Below, piece by piece: positions 1 through 7,700 of a DNA stretch of 64,000 bases. Origin of the DNA: a bacterium (GTDB taxonomy: Bacteria; Sumerlaeota; Sumerlaeia; MVZB01). A model generated the notes under the pieces. That model ran no database searches and was not told where the DNA came from. It saw only the letters and a program-made list of their open reading frames with translations. The stretch's first letter is position 1. Each line of letters begins with the position of its first letter. Where the stretch lies: NCBI GenBank assembly GCA_021372575.1, contig JAJFUE010000088.1, positions 1-64,000 on the forward strand, read 5' to 3'. Both the position numbers and the translations under genes were made by a program.

Positions 1-358
1 GCTGCCGGTCCCACGGCGAACGCGCGCGCACGGCCGTCAGTTCGAGGTGCCGGTCGTCGCGCGTCCATGCTTCGCGCACCGACGCCGCCGGCGCGCCCAT
101 CAGCGTCGCAAGCAAGCGCCCGCCGCCCGGAACGATCTCGAGCAAAACATCGACCGGCATGCCGGCCGTCTGCTCGAGCGGCCGCTCGAGCAACGCGCAC
201 GCCGCGGGATTGGCCACAATGACCACGCCGTCACGGCTGATCGCGAGCACGCCGATCGTCAGGTTCTGCAACGTCGAAACAAGGATCGCCTGCAGCGGCG
301 CGCTGGCCGAGATCGATTGCTGAGGACTGAGGGTTGAGGGCTGAGTCGAGGCGGCCAT
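1..358 (-). CDS. PAS-domain signalling protein, N-terminal part
   Basis: This is the first 119 codons of a gene that runs off the left edge of the window. The start ATG is at 356-358, preceded by a good ribosome binding site (AAAGGTGA) about 8 bases upstream. After a Ser/Thr/Gln-rich start, residues of about 28-100 read as a PAS fold (LTIGVLAISRDGVVIVANPA, then a G-x-P turn), the usual sensing module at the head of NtrB-like or other sensor histidine kinases. The output domain lies outside the window, so kinase, cyclase or regulator cannot be told apart. It follows the AMIN/TPR gene by 18 bases on the same strand and is probably cotranscribed with it. Residues 4-11 are encoded by a heptamer repeat (see 321-348). 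Confidence 0.8.
   Translation of the reverse strand, partial: MAASTQPSTLSPQQSISASAPLQAILVSTLQNLTIGVLAISRDGVVIVANPAACALLERPLEQTAGMPVDVLLEIVPGGGRLLATLMGAPAASVREAWTRDDRHLELTAVRARSPWDRQ
321..348 (-). repeat. ACTCAGN heptamer repeat inside a coding region
   Basis: Degenerate tandem 7-bp units of the ACTCAGN family (here read on the minus strand) fall inside the 5' end of the PAS gene and encode STQPSTLS. The same unit recurs at 4111-4146, 33983-34010, 43081-43110 and 62415-62438. Confidence 0.7.
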
Positions 359-376
359 GAGATGTTCACCTTTTAA

Positions 377-3061
377 TTATTTCCCTGGCTTCCATTCGAG
401 TTTCCAGTTTGGGTGCGACAGGTCCCAGCGCAACGAGTTCGCGACCACCCGCGCATACTGGCGCCACGGCGCCGGCGTCGCCGGGTCCCGCGCCACCGAC
501 TCGTAATCCTCGAGCGCCTCGCGGGTTTGATTCAGCCGCTGCCGGCACGAGGCCATCAGCAGCCGCGCCTGCGCCGCGACTTCCGGCTGAAGATCGTGGC
601 GCGCGAGCAGATCATCGGCGGCGATCGTCGCGCGCGTGGCGTCGCCGGTCAGCCGGTACGCCTGCGCAAGCAGAAGGCGAAGCTCGATCGACGTCTTCGC
701 CCGCCATGCCTCGTGCCCCGCCTCGGCCGATTGCTGCTCCTGAACAAGTCCCTTGAGCGCGAGCTCGATCGTCTGCATCGGCATGCCGGCTTCCATGAAC
801 AGACGGCCGGATTCGGTGAGCGCGGTCGCGAGCAGATCCGGCTCGAGGCCGGGCGTCGATGCAAGGAGCTGCCATGCCTGCGCGGCATCGAGCGGCCGAT
901 TCGTCGCGCTGTACGAGCGCGCGAGATATTCGTAAGCGGCGCGGCGCAGTTCGTCGTTGAGCGGCTCGCCCAGGACCTGCTCGAGCCGGCTGATCGTCAT
1001 GACCTTGTCGCCAAGGTAATAGTTGATGCGCGCGGCCTGGATTTTCATGCGCCACGCGGCCGGTCCGGCCTGCTCCGCGTTGCCGTCTTCCATGAGCTTG
1101 ATCGTGCGCAGCGCCTCGCGGTAAAGCCCGAGCTGCTCGAGCGAATCGACGAGCGGCCGGAAGCAGCGCCGGCGGTCTTCGGCCTTGTCGATCACGTGGC
1201 CGTACAGCCGCCACCCCTGCAACGCGTCGAAGGGATGCCCGGTCTGCATGGCCAGCTCCATGAACGGCGGAAGGATCGAGCGCACCGCGTTGGTCAATCC
1301 CCGCGTGTCGATCCCTTCGCGCACGCACTGTTTCCACGCGCGATCGAGCTCGGCCATCGCCTCCCGGATTTCGCCGCGCCGATACAGGAGCATGCAATAG
1401 TTGGTCTCGCCGCGCACGATCGCGTCCGAGCGCAGTGCGATCATGCGGCGCTGAATGTCGGCGCCCTTGGGCGAGTTGCCGAGCTGCACGAGGATCGTGT
1501 TGTATGCCTCGATCGCGGTCTGCTCGTCGCCCTTCGCCGCCAGGACATCCGCGTAAAGGAGGATGAGCCGCATGCGGCGGTCGTCGCGATCGCTGCCGAA
1601 CACGTCGTTCATGAACTCGATATATTTGCGCGCCTCGTCGAGCCGGCCGGTGGTCAACGCGGCCTCGACGAGCGCCTCGAGCGGGTCGGCCTCGCGACGT
1701 GTCCATTGCGGGTCGAGGTTCGTCGCCTCCTCAAACGCCTTCCATGCAAGCTCGTGCTGCTTGGTGCCGACGAGCGCCATGCCGCGGCACAGGCCGATCT
1801 GCAGCCGCGTCGGGTCGTCGATCAGTTTCGGGTCGATCGAGTCCAGCAGCGCCAGCGCGTCGCCGAAGTGGCTCTCGGCGATCATTGAGCGCGCGGCGAG
1901 GATCGAGGCGCGCCGGCGGATGACCGGCTCGGGCGACTTCATCGCGTCACGCAGGTGCTCGATCGCGACCTGATTGTTCGAAATCTGGTGATACAGCTGG
2001 CCGAGCCGCCAGTGGCCGAACGCGCCGAGTTCTCCGCCGTCGCCCGCGCGGATCGCCTGCTCGTAGAAGTTGATCATGTCGGTCATCGGCCGCGACTTGG
2101 CCTGCGACCCGAGCTGGAACCGCGCCTCGGCCATCATGTAAAGGATCGAGATCGTTTCCTTGTTGATCGGATTGGACTCGAGGTAGCGCAGGCCCTTGTT
2201 GAGCACGCCGCCCTCGCCCTTCATCGCGCTGCCCCAGCGCCGGTCGAGGAACATGTCGAGCGTTTCCTGGCCGAGCTGGCTGCCGACCTCCACCGTGTGC
2301 ACGGGGAAGTAATCGTAATCCCTCTGGATCGGGTGGATTTCCTCTTTGATCGCGCCGGGGGTGACGAGCACGGCTTCGCGGGTCGGCGTCGCCGTGGTGT
2401 TTGCCCGCGCCACCAGCGTGAGCGTCGATGTGGTCTGTGGTTGCGCTGCGGTCGAGGTGGTCGGAGCCGATGAAATGCGGACGGTCGCGGTCTCGGGCAG
2501 GTCGAGCCAGCGCGCCGACACGATCGCGCCGCCCGGGGTGTCATAAACCGGGGTCGTGGCGGCGGGGGTCTGCGCGGGCTTGACGCGGTATTGCGGCTGA
2601 TCCTCGCGCGTGATGTCGAGGACGACCACGGCGGGATCGGTGAGCGAAAAATCTTCGATCTTCGTGCGCATCGAGTAGAGGCGGAATTCGAGCGTGGCCA
2701 TCGCGTCGGCCTGCCGGCGCAGCCAGATCCCCGCGAGCCGGTCGTCATGGATGCGGCTCAGTTCGGGCGCAAGGAACTCAACACGTGTGTTGATGAGGTC
2801 GAGCCAGATGCGCGGCTGCTGGTCGTCGCGGCGGATCACGTAAGGCGCCGGCCGGTCGAAAACCAAAATGACGCGCAGCGCGTCCGGAAGCTGCCGGATG
2901 CGGATGTCGCGCAGGATATGCGCGGGGGCGGTGGTGGTCGTCGGCGCAACGAACGCCGGCACGGTCGCGGTCGTCGCGGCAACGGCATGGTTCACCGGAA
3001 CCGTCGCCGCCATCGCCGGAAACGTCATCGCAAGCATCAGAATTGTCAACGTTGCCCGCAC
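377..3061 (-). CDS. secreted AMIN-domain and TPR-repeat protein
   Basis: A protein of about 894 residues with an N-terminal signal peptide (hydrophobic LTILMLAMTFPAMA). Residues about 50-155 resemble an AMIN domain: short beta strands such as LRVILVFDRPAPYVIRRDD and RIWLDLINTRVEF. AMIN domains are known to target envelope machines such as AmiC and secretin PilQ to peptidoglycan or the septum. A Thr/Ala-rich linker (about 155-260) follows, then about 600 residues of TPR-like helical repeats to the C-terminus. It is probably a periplasmic scaffold; no catalytic motif is visible. I prefer the GTG at 3061 over the one at 3067 because a GAGG box lies 7 bases before it; the upstream GTG has the same box at zero spacing. 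The PAS gene follows after 18 bases, suggesting an operon. Confidence 0.8.
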   Translation of the reverse strand: MRATLTILMLAMTFPAMAATVPVNHAVAATTATVPAFVAPTTTTAPAHILRDIRIRQLPDALRVILVFDRPAPYVIRRDDQQPRIWLDLINTRVEFLAPELSRIHDDRLAGIWLRRQADAMATLEFRLYSMRTKIEDFSLTDPAVVVLDITREDQPQYRVKPAQTPAATTPVYDTPGGAIVSARWLDLPETATVRISSAPTTSTAAQPQTTSTLTLVARANTTATPTREAVLVTPGAIKEEIHPIQRDYDYFPVHTVEVGSQLGQETLDMFLDRRWGSAMKGEGGVLNKGLRYLESNPINKETISILYMMAEARFQLGSQAKSRPMTDMINFYEQAIRAGDGGELGAFGHWRLGQLYHQISNNQVAIEHLRDAMKSPEPVIRRRASILAARSMIAESHFGDALALLDSIDPKLIDDPTRLQIGLCRGMALVGTKQHELAWKAFEEATNLDPQWTRREADPLEALVEAALTTGRLDEARKYIEFMNDVFGSDRDDRRMRLILLYADVLAAKGDEQTAIEAYNTILVQLGNSPKGADIQRRMIALRSDAIVRGETNYCMLLYRRGEIREAMAELDRAWKQCVREGIDTRGLTNAVRSILPPFMELAMQTGHPFDALQGWRLYGHVIDKAEDRRRCFRPLVDSLEQLGLYREALRTIKLMEDGNAEQAGPAAWRMKIQAARINYYLGDKVMTISRLEQVLGEPLNDELRRAAYEYLARSYSATNRPLDAAQAWQLLASTPGLEPDLLATALTESGRLFMEAGMPMQTIELALKGLVQEQQSAEAGHEAWRAKTSIELRLLLAQAYRLTGDATRATIAADDLLARHDLQPEVAAQARLLMASCRQRLNQTREALEDYESVARDPATPAPWRQYARVVANSLRWDLSHPNWKLEWKPGK

Positions 3062-3453
3062 GGCCACACCTCACTCGGCGCAATCTGTCGGGACAACAAG
3101 GGGCAACCCGCATGCCAGTGAGGTCGAGCCGGCCAGCCAAAACTCGTGCTCGCGCACGTGCTCGTCATCGTAATCGTAATCGAATCAGTGATCAGAATAT
3201 CGAAAAAAGAGGCGGATCAAGGCATGACGAGGACGTTTTCGGGTGGAAAATTTTGCCGTTTTGGGGGCATATCGTCAAATAATTGGCTGGGGTCGCGGCA
3301 ATCGCGCGTCAACAATTTGACCATAAACGAGAAGAATCGAATAACGGTACATGCCGGAGCGGTGCCCGATCGAGGGGATTGGGCGGAAAGGTGGGCAATG
3401 CTGGTTCAATGAGGATCAGGGAAAGTTAATTCGCCGCGACGGTGATCGGGGCG
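3062..3453. other. gap between genes with a hexamer repeat
   Basis: About 390 bases without a convincing gene. It holds the CGTGCT/CGTAAT repeat at 3143-3187 and a more AT-rich stretch at 3190-3420 that should contain the promoter of the AMIN/TPR gene, but I cannot point to a convincing -35/-10 pair. Confidence 0.5.
3143..3187. repeat. hexamer tandem repeat (CGTGCT)n(CGTAAT)n
   Basis: Degenerate 6-bp units CGTGCT followed by CGTAAT. The same ordered pair of unit types recurs, in either orientation, at 21986-22076, 25618-25652 and in a short form near 42980. Confidence 0.75.
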
Positions 3454-4107
3454 TTAGGGCGGGGGCGGGGCGGAGTCCCGAGCGCCGGGTGGTGAGTCCT
3501 GAGGGGAAGGGAAAGAGCTGGGCGGAGTGGACCCCATGGACCCGGTGGACCCGGTGGCCAGAATGGAACGCGACTGGGTGGACTGAGCGGGCGGGGGTGT
3601 AGGTTCGGGATCGGGGGAGATGGACGGCATTGACGAAATGGACCTGATGGACCCGATGGACGAAGAAGATGGGGCGACATTTAGATTCTGGGTGAGTTCA
3701 GTGGTGATGCGGTTGAGCTCATAGGCGATGCGATCGAGGGGCATCGCGGGGAGTTCGGCGATTTCGCGGATGGATGGTTGACGAACGGGCGCGGGAAGGA
3801 TCAGGCGCGAGCCGAAATCCGGTTCGGCAAGATCGGAGTCGGGAGCATCGGAATTGTGTTCAGAGGCATCGGGGTCGTCTGAATGAAAGGTTGAACCGGT
3901 GAAAGGCTTGGGATTGGGCGGCGGCGATGCGAGGTCTTGTTCGAGATGGATAAGAGACTTGCGAATGGCCGTGAGGCGCGCCAGGTAATCGAGAGATTTT
4001 TCAAAGGTTTCGGCGGGGATGGGGCATTGCGAGGACTCGAGCTGCTCGAAGCGGGCCAGCAGGATCCGGTCGGCGATGTCGGCGGCTTGGGCGAGAGTCG
4101 AAAGCAA
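3454..4107 (-). CDS. hypothetical protein with low-complexity C-terminus
   Basis: 217 residues. The first 65 or so look like a genuine helical protein (two amphipathic helices, e.g. ILLARFEQLESSQCP and SLDYLARLTAIRKSLIHLEQ). Residues 66-115 are acidic. A second helical piece of about 120-145 follows. The last 70 residues are Ser/Pro/Gly-rich and are encoded by degenerate TGGACC-type repeats that read as GSTGSMGST and SIGSIRSISS. I do not recognise the family. The tail resembles the intergenic GGTCC repeats elsewhere in this window, so it may be repeat DNA captured as coding sequence. The gene stands alone between repeat-rich gaps. Confidence 0.5.
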   Translation of the reverse strand: MLSTLAQAADIADRILLARFEQLESSQCPIPAETFEKSLDYLARLTAIRKSLIHLEQDLASPPPNPKPFTGSTFHSDDPDASEHNSDAPDSDLAEPDFGSRLILPAPVRQPSIREIAELPAMPLDRIAYELNRITTELTQNLNVAPSSSSIGSIRSISSMPSISPDPEPTPPPAQSTQSRSILATGSTGSMGSTPPSSFPSPQDSPPGARDSAPPPP

Positions 4108-4110
4108 TGG

Positions 4111-4146
4111 GCTGAGTCCTGAGTCCTGAGTGCTAAATGCTGAGTG
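4111..4146. repeat. ACTCAGN heptamer repeat upstream of hypothetical gene
   Basis: Five or so degenerate 7-bp units (GAGTCCT and variants) lie directly upstream of the start codon of the 3454-4107 gene, in the place where its ribosome binding site would be. Same family as 321-348 and 43081-43110. Confidence 0.7.
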
Positions 4147-4270
4147 AAATGACTCCGAAATCCAAAGGTGATGCAGCTACATGTGTACTTTACGGGGCAA
4201 GCTGAAGCTTGAACTCCTGACTGAAATTCCAACTCCGGGATCGGAGGGGCTGAAGTCGGGCGACAAGGTT

Positions 4271-4376
4271 GTCCCTCGCTCACGCTCGGGCTACTGCATC
4301 CATGCCACTTCGGGCTGAAGCGGCCTACTCACACATGCCGCGGTCGGCGACCGCGGCCTACAGGGGTTGGTTGTCC
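4271..4376. repeat. composite palindromic (REP-like) cluster
   Basis: Three units in a row: the GTCCCTCGCTCACGCTCGGG unit ending CTACTGCAT (copies at 12595 and 13695), a GCCACTTCGGGCTGAAGCGGC palindrome (a relative near 45375), and a GCCGCGGTCGGCGACCGCGGC hairpin (relatives after 46788, after 49827 and near 50060). Each occurs alone elsewhere, so this is a mosaic of independent palindromes. Confidence 0.75.
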
Positions 4377-4439
4377 TCCGATGACGATCGGGCGGCGGCA
4401 TGAGACCCGATGTCGAGTGCGAGCATATACCAAAATGTT

Positions 4440-5130
4440 TGAAAAAGTGTATTCCCTTACGGACCCTTATGGCCCTTAGGAAACTTAATCTGAAAAATAA
4501 TTAAAATAATTCTTACAAAAATGGCCCATGCAAAAACGCAAAACGGCGAAAGGTGCGAAAGGAAGGATTCTGAACCTCATTCAGGTCACGAAAGGCTTAA
4601 CGCGGTCGAGCCGCAACCAAAAGAATCCCAGATAAACACGAAATTCACGAAAGAAGAGCACGAAAAAACACGAAAAAGATTTTTGTCGCAGAGATGCAGA
4701 GTTGGGCAGAGAGGCAGAGAATATTTCTGAACAGAAGAATTGAACAGGAGGAAACAGAGAAAACGGAGAAATTTCGTTTGGTTGAAATCTCTGTTGCCTC
4801 CGTTGCCTTCTGTTCATAAATCTTATCAGGAAAACAAGATTCTGACGGATAGTAGCACGAAAGACTTGGCGCAGCGGAGCCGCAATCAAAAGACAAAATG
4901 CAGGTCACGAAAGGCACGAAAAGAAGAACACGAAAAAACACGAAAAAGTTCCGGCAATTCAATTGCTGAAGCCGGGGCCGAGAAGCGCGCTGAAGCTTAC
5001 GGAGCATGCGAAAAAGATTGGCGGGGATGCGGGTGGAGCGCTGCCCGATGTCGGAAATGATCAGAGAATGGTCGAACAACTCCGAATTCATATTTTTTAA
5101 ATAAAAAACGAATAGTTCCCGATATCGGAG
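4440..5130. repeat. AT-rich gap full of degenerate short repeats
   Basis: No convincing gene in about 700 bases. The stretch contains CCCTTAYGGACCC units (4454-4482), two blocks of CACGAAA/CACGAAAAA units (about 4635-4680 and 4895-4955), a GTCGCAGAGATGCAGAG block (about 4685-4730) and an inverted pair built on CTCCGTTGCC-like units (about 4740-4820). The CACGAAA and GTCGCAGAG families recur at 60460-60530 and 45013-45140. The open frames here (for example 4645-5154 minus) translate as repeats such as FFVFFRVLLF and are not taken as genes. Confidence 0.7.
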
Positions 5131-5132
5131 AG

Positions 5133-5199
5133 CTTGTTCGACGAACCCACCCACGGTTGGGGCGCATTCATATCAGAACCGGTTTACCGGTTCGATCAT
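5133..5199 (+). repeat. three-hairpin repeat, copy C (5'-truncated)
   Basis: 67 bases that align without gaps to the last 67 bases of the 116-bp element at 6760-6875 (57 of 67 identical, counted by eye). It keeps the third hairpin, GAACCGGTTTACCGGTTC, and half of the second. It sits directly after the methyltransferase gene and contains that gene's TGA stop codon (5196-5198). It points toward the gene, opposite to copy B on the other side. Confidence 0.85.
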
Positions 5200-6737
5200 T
5201 CGGATCCAAATATACTGACAAGCTTGCGCAAGCGCGTTTTTTCGATTTCGTCCATGTGCTGCAAGATCGGTTTCATATGCGGGGATGATATCAGCTTTTC
5301 GATTCTTTGAGGTTGCTCAATCGCGCTCTCCACGGTTCGGACCAACACCATCTTCTTGAACTGCTTGTATTCCTCGAAGCGCCTGATGTCCTCGGCCTGA
5401 AACTTCTCATAATCATCTGCTGATTGGGCCATGTCTTTCGCGATCGAATCTCGGTTCGATTGCGTGAGGGCATAAACACGATCAACGCTTTTTTTAATCC
5501 AAGCGCGCTTGTTTTTCTTGATTTCATCGTATGTGTTCTTGTCGGGCGGCATCAAATACAAGTCCTTCGCGAACGCATTCACAACATCGTTGATATTCTC
5601 GCTTTGCATTTCAGACTCGATTTTCTCGACGACTTTTCTGAGGCCGAGTTGCCTGACGACCATGCTGATTAAACGAATCATTGCGGAAGGATTGCGTTCA
5701 TCGGTGCAGCGCGTCCAGATGCTTTCGAGAAGACCGGGAGAGATCGCTTCGAGCCTGCCAAAGCAGCCGCCAATTCGCATACAAAAATCATCATCTGAAA
5801 ATAACTCGATCAGCACGGGCATATTCTCGGGCGTGTCGATTTCACGCCAGCGTTCGACCATTATTCGGCGCAAATGACCGAGGCTTTTTTGTTCTTTGTA
5901 TTTTTGCAGTTCATCCAAGATCGAGATCGGCTTCTCGATCTCGATCACGCCGAACCACGCCAGCCGGCGGAAGAGAGAGAACTTAAACAGCAGCCGATCG
6001 AGAGCCGAAAACGGTTTTAAGAACAACCGGAACAGCGTCAGTTTCGGCCAGGCGAATTGGAAGACGAACGCGAGGAAGGAAATGAAGAAGAACGGCTTGA
6101 CCTGGTACGGCGCGCCGGGGCAGGCGGCTTCGGCGATCTGCTTCTGACTTTTTTCGTCGAAGTAATGCGTGATCGCGGCCCAGGCCTTCGGCGCGAGCGT
6201 TTTGCGGTAGAGATTCACGAACGGGTTGCCGGTGGTCGGCTCTAGCAGCGCGGCGCGACAACCCGGCATCAAAATCCGCCCGATCTCACGGCCGGTCTTG
6301 TCCAGATCGACATGGATCAGGACGGCGCGCGTGTAGAGCGCCGTGATCGAGTCCGACGCAAACGGCAGGAACTCGGCCGAGGCCACGACGGCCGTGACGC
6401 GGTCAGCTACGCCGGCTTTCGCGGCACGCGCGCGAAGCGAACGCATCCGCGAGATCGAGGTATCGACCGCAATGACGCGGTGGCCTTTGCGCGCGAGGGC
6501 GAATGCCGTCGCGCCGAGGCCCGCGCCGAGATCGACCGTCCAGCGCGGGGCTATGCCGTCAGGCGCAAGCCACGCGCGCGCCTCGGCCAGGTCCGGCGTT
6601 TCGGCAAACGCGATTTCGTCCTCGAGCGGCAAGGCCGGCGCGGCTTCATCGCGCTCCAGGTTCTGCGGATCAAGAACCTGGTCCCAGTAACGGGAGGCGT
6701 CGGAGAGGCCGGAGGGTTGTTGATGGTCGGATGGCAT
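5196..6737 (-). CDS. SAM-dependent methyltransferase with unusual C-terminal domain
   Basis: About 513 residues. Residues about 65-180 form a class I SAM-binding domain: motif I VDLGAGLGA, the ribose-binding acid in VIAVDTS, and LYTRAVLIHVD as motif IV. A region rich in Phe and Leu (about 205-260, FFFISFLAFVFQFAWPKLTL) may bind or cross a membrane. The last 250 residues are a helical, Lys/Glu-rich domain that I do not recognise. Its coding sequence is clearly less GC-rich than the first half, suggesting a fusion or transfer. The substrate is unknown. The ATG at 6737 is chosen over a TTG at 6746; neither has a clear ribosome binding site. The gene is bracketed by inverted copies of the 116-bp repeat. 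Confidence 0.8.
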   Translation of the reverse strand: MPSDHQQPSGLSDASRYWDQVLDPQNLERDEAAPALPLEDEIAFAETPDLAEARAWLAPDGIAPRWTVDLGAGLGATAFALARKGHRVIAVDTSISRMRSLRARAAKAGVADRVTAVVASAEFLPFASDSITALYTRAVLIHVDLDKTGREIGRILMPGCRAALLEPTTGNPFVNLYRKTLAPKAWAAITHYFDEKSQKQIAEAACPGAPYQVKPFFFISFLAFVFQFAWPKLTLFRLFLKPFSALDRLLFKFSLFRRLAWFGVIEIEKPISILDELQKYKEQKSLGHLRRIMVERWREIDTPENMPVLIELFSDDDFCMRIGGCFGRLEAISPGLLESIWTRCTDERNPSAMIRLISMVVRQLGLRKVVEKIESEMQSENINDVVNAFAKDLYLMPPDKNTYDEIKKNKRAWIKKSVDRVYALTQSNRDSIAKDMAQSADDYEKFQAEDIRRFEEYKQFKKMVLVRTVESAIEQPQRIEKLISSPHMKPILQHMDEIEKTRLRKLVSIFGSE

Positions 6738-6759
6738 GATGGCCAATGAGTGAGACGAG

Positions 6760-6875
6760 ATGATCGAACCGGTAAACCGGTTCCGAATTCAATGCGACTC
6801 AACCGGGGGTAGGCTTGTCGAACAAGTTCGCCAAGCCAACCCCCGTCTTTGAGATCGAACCGCTTCGCGGTTCAA
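6760..6875 (-). repeat. three-hairpin repeat, copy B (full length)
   Basis: 116 bases that, read on the minus strand, align gap-free with copy A at 19331-19446 (99 of 116 identical by hand count). In order it contains three palindromes: GAACCGCGAAGCGGTTC, a longer one centred on GAACTTGTTC, and GAACCGGTTTACCGGTTC. The palindromes are the best conserved parts. It lies between tadA and the methyltransferase gene. Confidence 0.9.
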
Positions 6876-6902
6876 CAACAGAATCAACTTCAACACCTGC
6901 AT

Positions 6903-7403
6903 CTATAAATTCTCGCCTTTCCGATGATTGCGGAAGTGGTCGGTCAGGAGCTGACCGCATTCGGCGGCCAAGACGCCGCCGATGACTTCGGGGCGGTGCG
7001 GGAAGACACCGGCGGTGAGCCAGTCGGCGCGCGAGCCGGCCGCGCCCCACTTGGGGCTTGTCGCGCCGAAGATGACGCGGCCGACGCGCGCCATCAGGAT
7101 GATGCCCGCGCACATCGGGCAGGGCTCGAGCGTGACGACGAGCGTCATGGCGTCAAGACGCCAGTCGCCCTGCGCGGACGCGGCCTGCCGGATCGCAAGC
7201 ACCTCGGCATGGGCCAGCGGATCGGCGCCGTGCTGGCGGCGATCGAACGCCCGCGCGACGCATTTGCCGCTCGAGTCGTAAACGACGCACCCGACCGGAA
7301 CCTCGTCGGCGGCGGTGGCCTCATGCGCGACCGCGAGCGCCTCGAGCATCATGGCCTCGGCCGCGAGCGGATCGTAAGGTGGAAGTGTGAATCCAGTCGC
7401 CAT
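6903..7403 (-). CDS. tadA: tRNA-specific adenosine deaminase
   Basis: 166 residues, normal length for TadA. The enzyme deaminates the wobble adenosine (A34) of tRNA-Arg(ACG) to inosine. The zinc site is complete: H65-A-E67 with the catalytic Glu, and P-C95-P-M-C98. The stretch EVPVGCVVYD near residue 35 is the usual first strand of the fold. GT2-type or unrelated deaminases are excluded by the combined motifs and length. No strong ribosome binding site precedes the ATG. Palindromic repeats lie on both sides (copy B downstream, a REP cluster upstream). Confidence 0.95.
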   Translation of the reverse strand: MATGFTLPPYDPLAAEAMMLEALAVAHEATAADEVPVGCVVYDSSGKCVARAFDRRQHGADPLAHAEVLAIRQAASAQGDWRLDAMTLVVTLEPCPMCAGIILMARVGRVIFGATSPKWGAAGSRADWLTAGVFPHRPEVIGGVLAAECGQLLTDHFRNHRKGENL

Positions 7404-7435
7404 CGTGATCGATCCATGTATTCGCCGGCCAGCGT

Positions 7436-7691
7436 AAACCGTTAAAACGGTTTTGGTGATGTGAGGCCGCCTTGACCCCGCGTTAAAACGCGGGGTTACT
7501 TCGATCGGTGCTTAAATATGTGCCGCCCCTTGTACGGGCTCGGGATCATTTGGACTCGCTGACCCAGCGCTCACGCGCTGGGCTAACTTATGCCGCCCCT
7601 GCCGGGGCTGGGTAAATGCCACCTTCAAATGGAAATACTTCGACCGCCGCAATCATCTTTCATCTTTCATCTTTCATCTTTCATCTCGCAT
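7436..7691. repeat. cluster of palindromes and a TTTCATC heptamer array
   Basis: The gap between tadA and the C25 gene has no gene. It holds AACCGTTAAAACGGTT, CCCCGCGTTAAAACGCGGGG, a CCCAGCGCTCACGCGCTGGG hairpin and two GCCGCCCC...GGGGC units, followed by about five tandem TTTCATC heptamers at 7652-7691. Some of these hairpins could end the C25 transcript, but none has a clear T-run. Confidence 0.7.
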
Positions 7692-7700
7692 CGCTCATCA

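Noticed and set aside
413-1888. A 491-codon open frame on the plus strand opposite the TPR gene
   Set aside because: Shadow of the AMIN/TPR gene; Arg- and His-rich composition and no start signal.
4645-5154. Open frames on the minus strand in the repeat gap
   Set aside because: The translations are repetitive (FFVFFRVLLF, LSAQLCISAT) and come from CACGAAA and GTCGCAGAG repeats.
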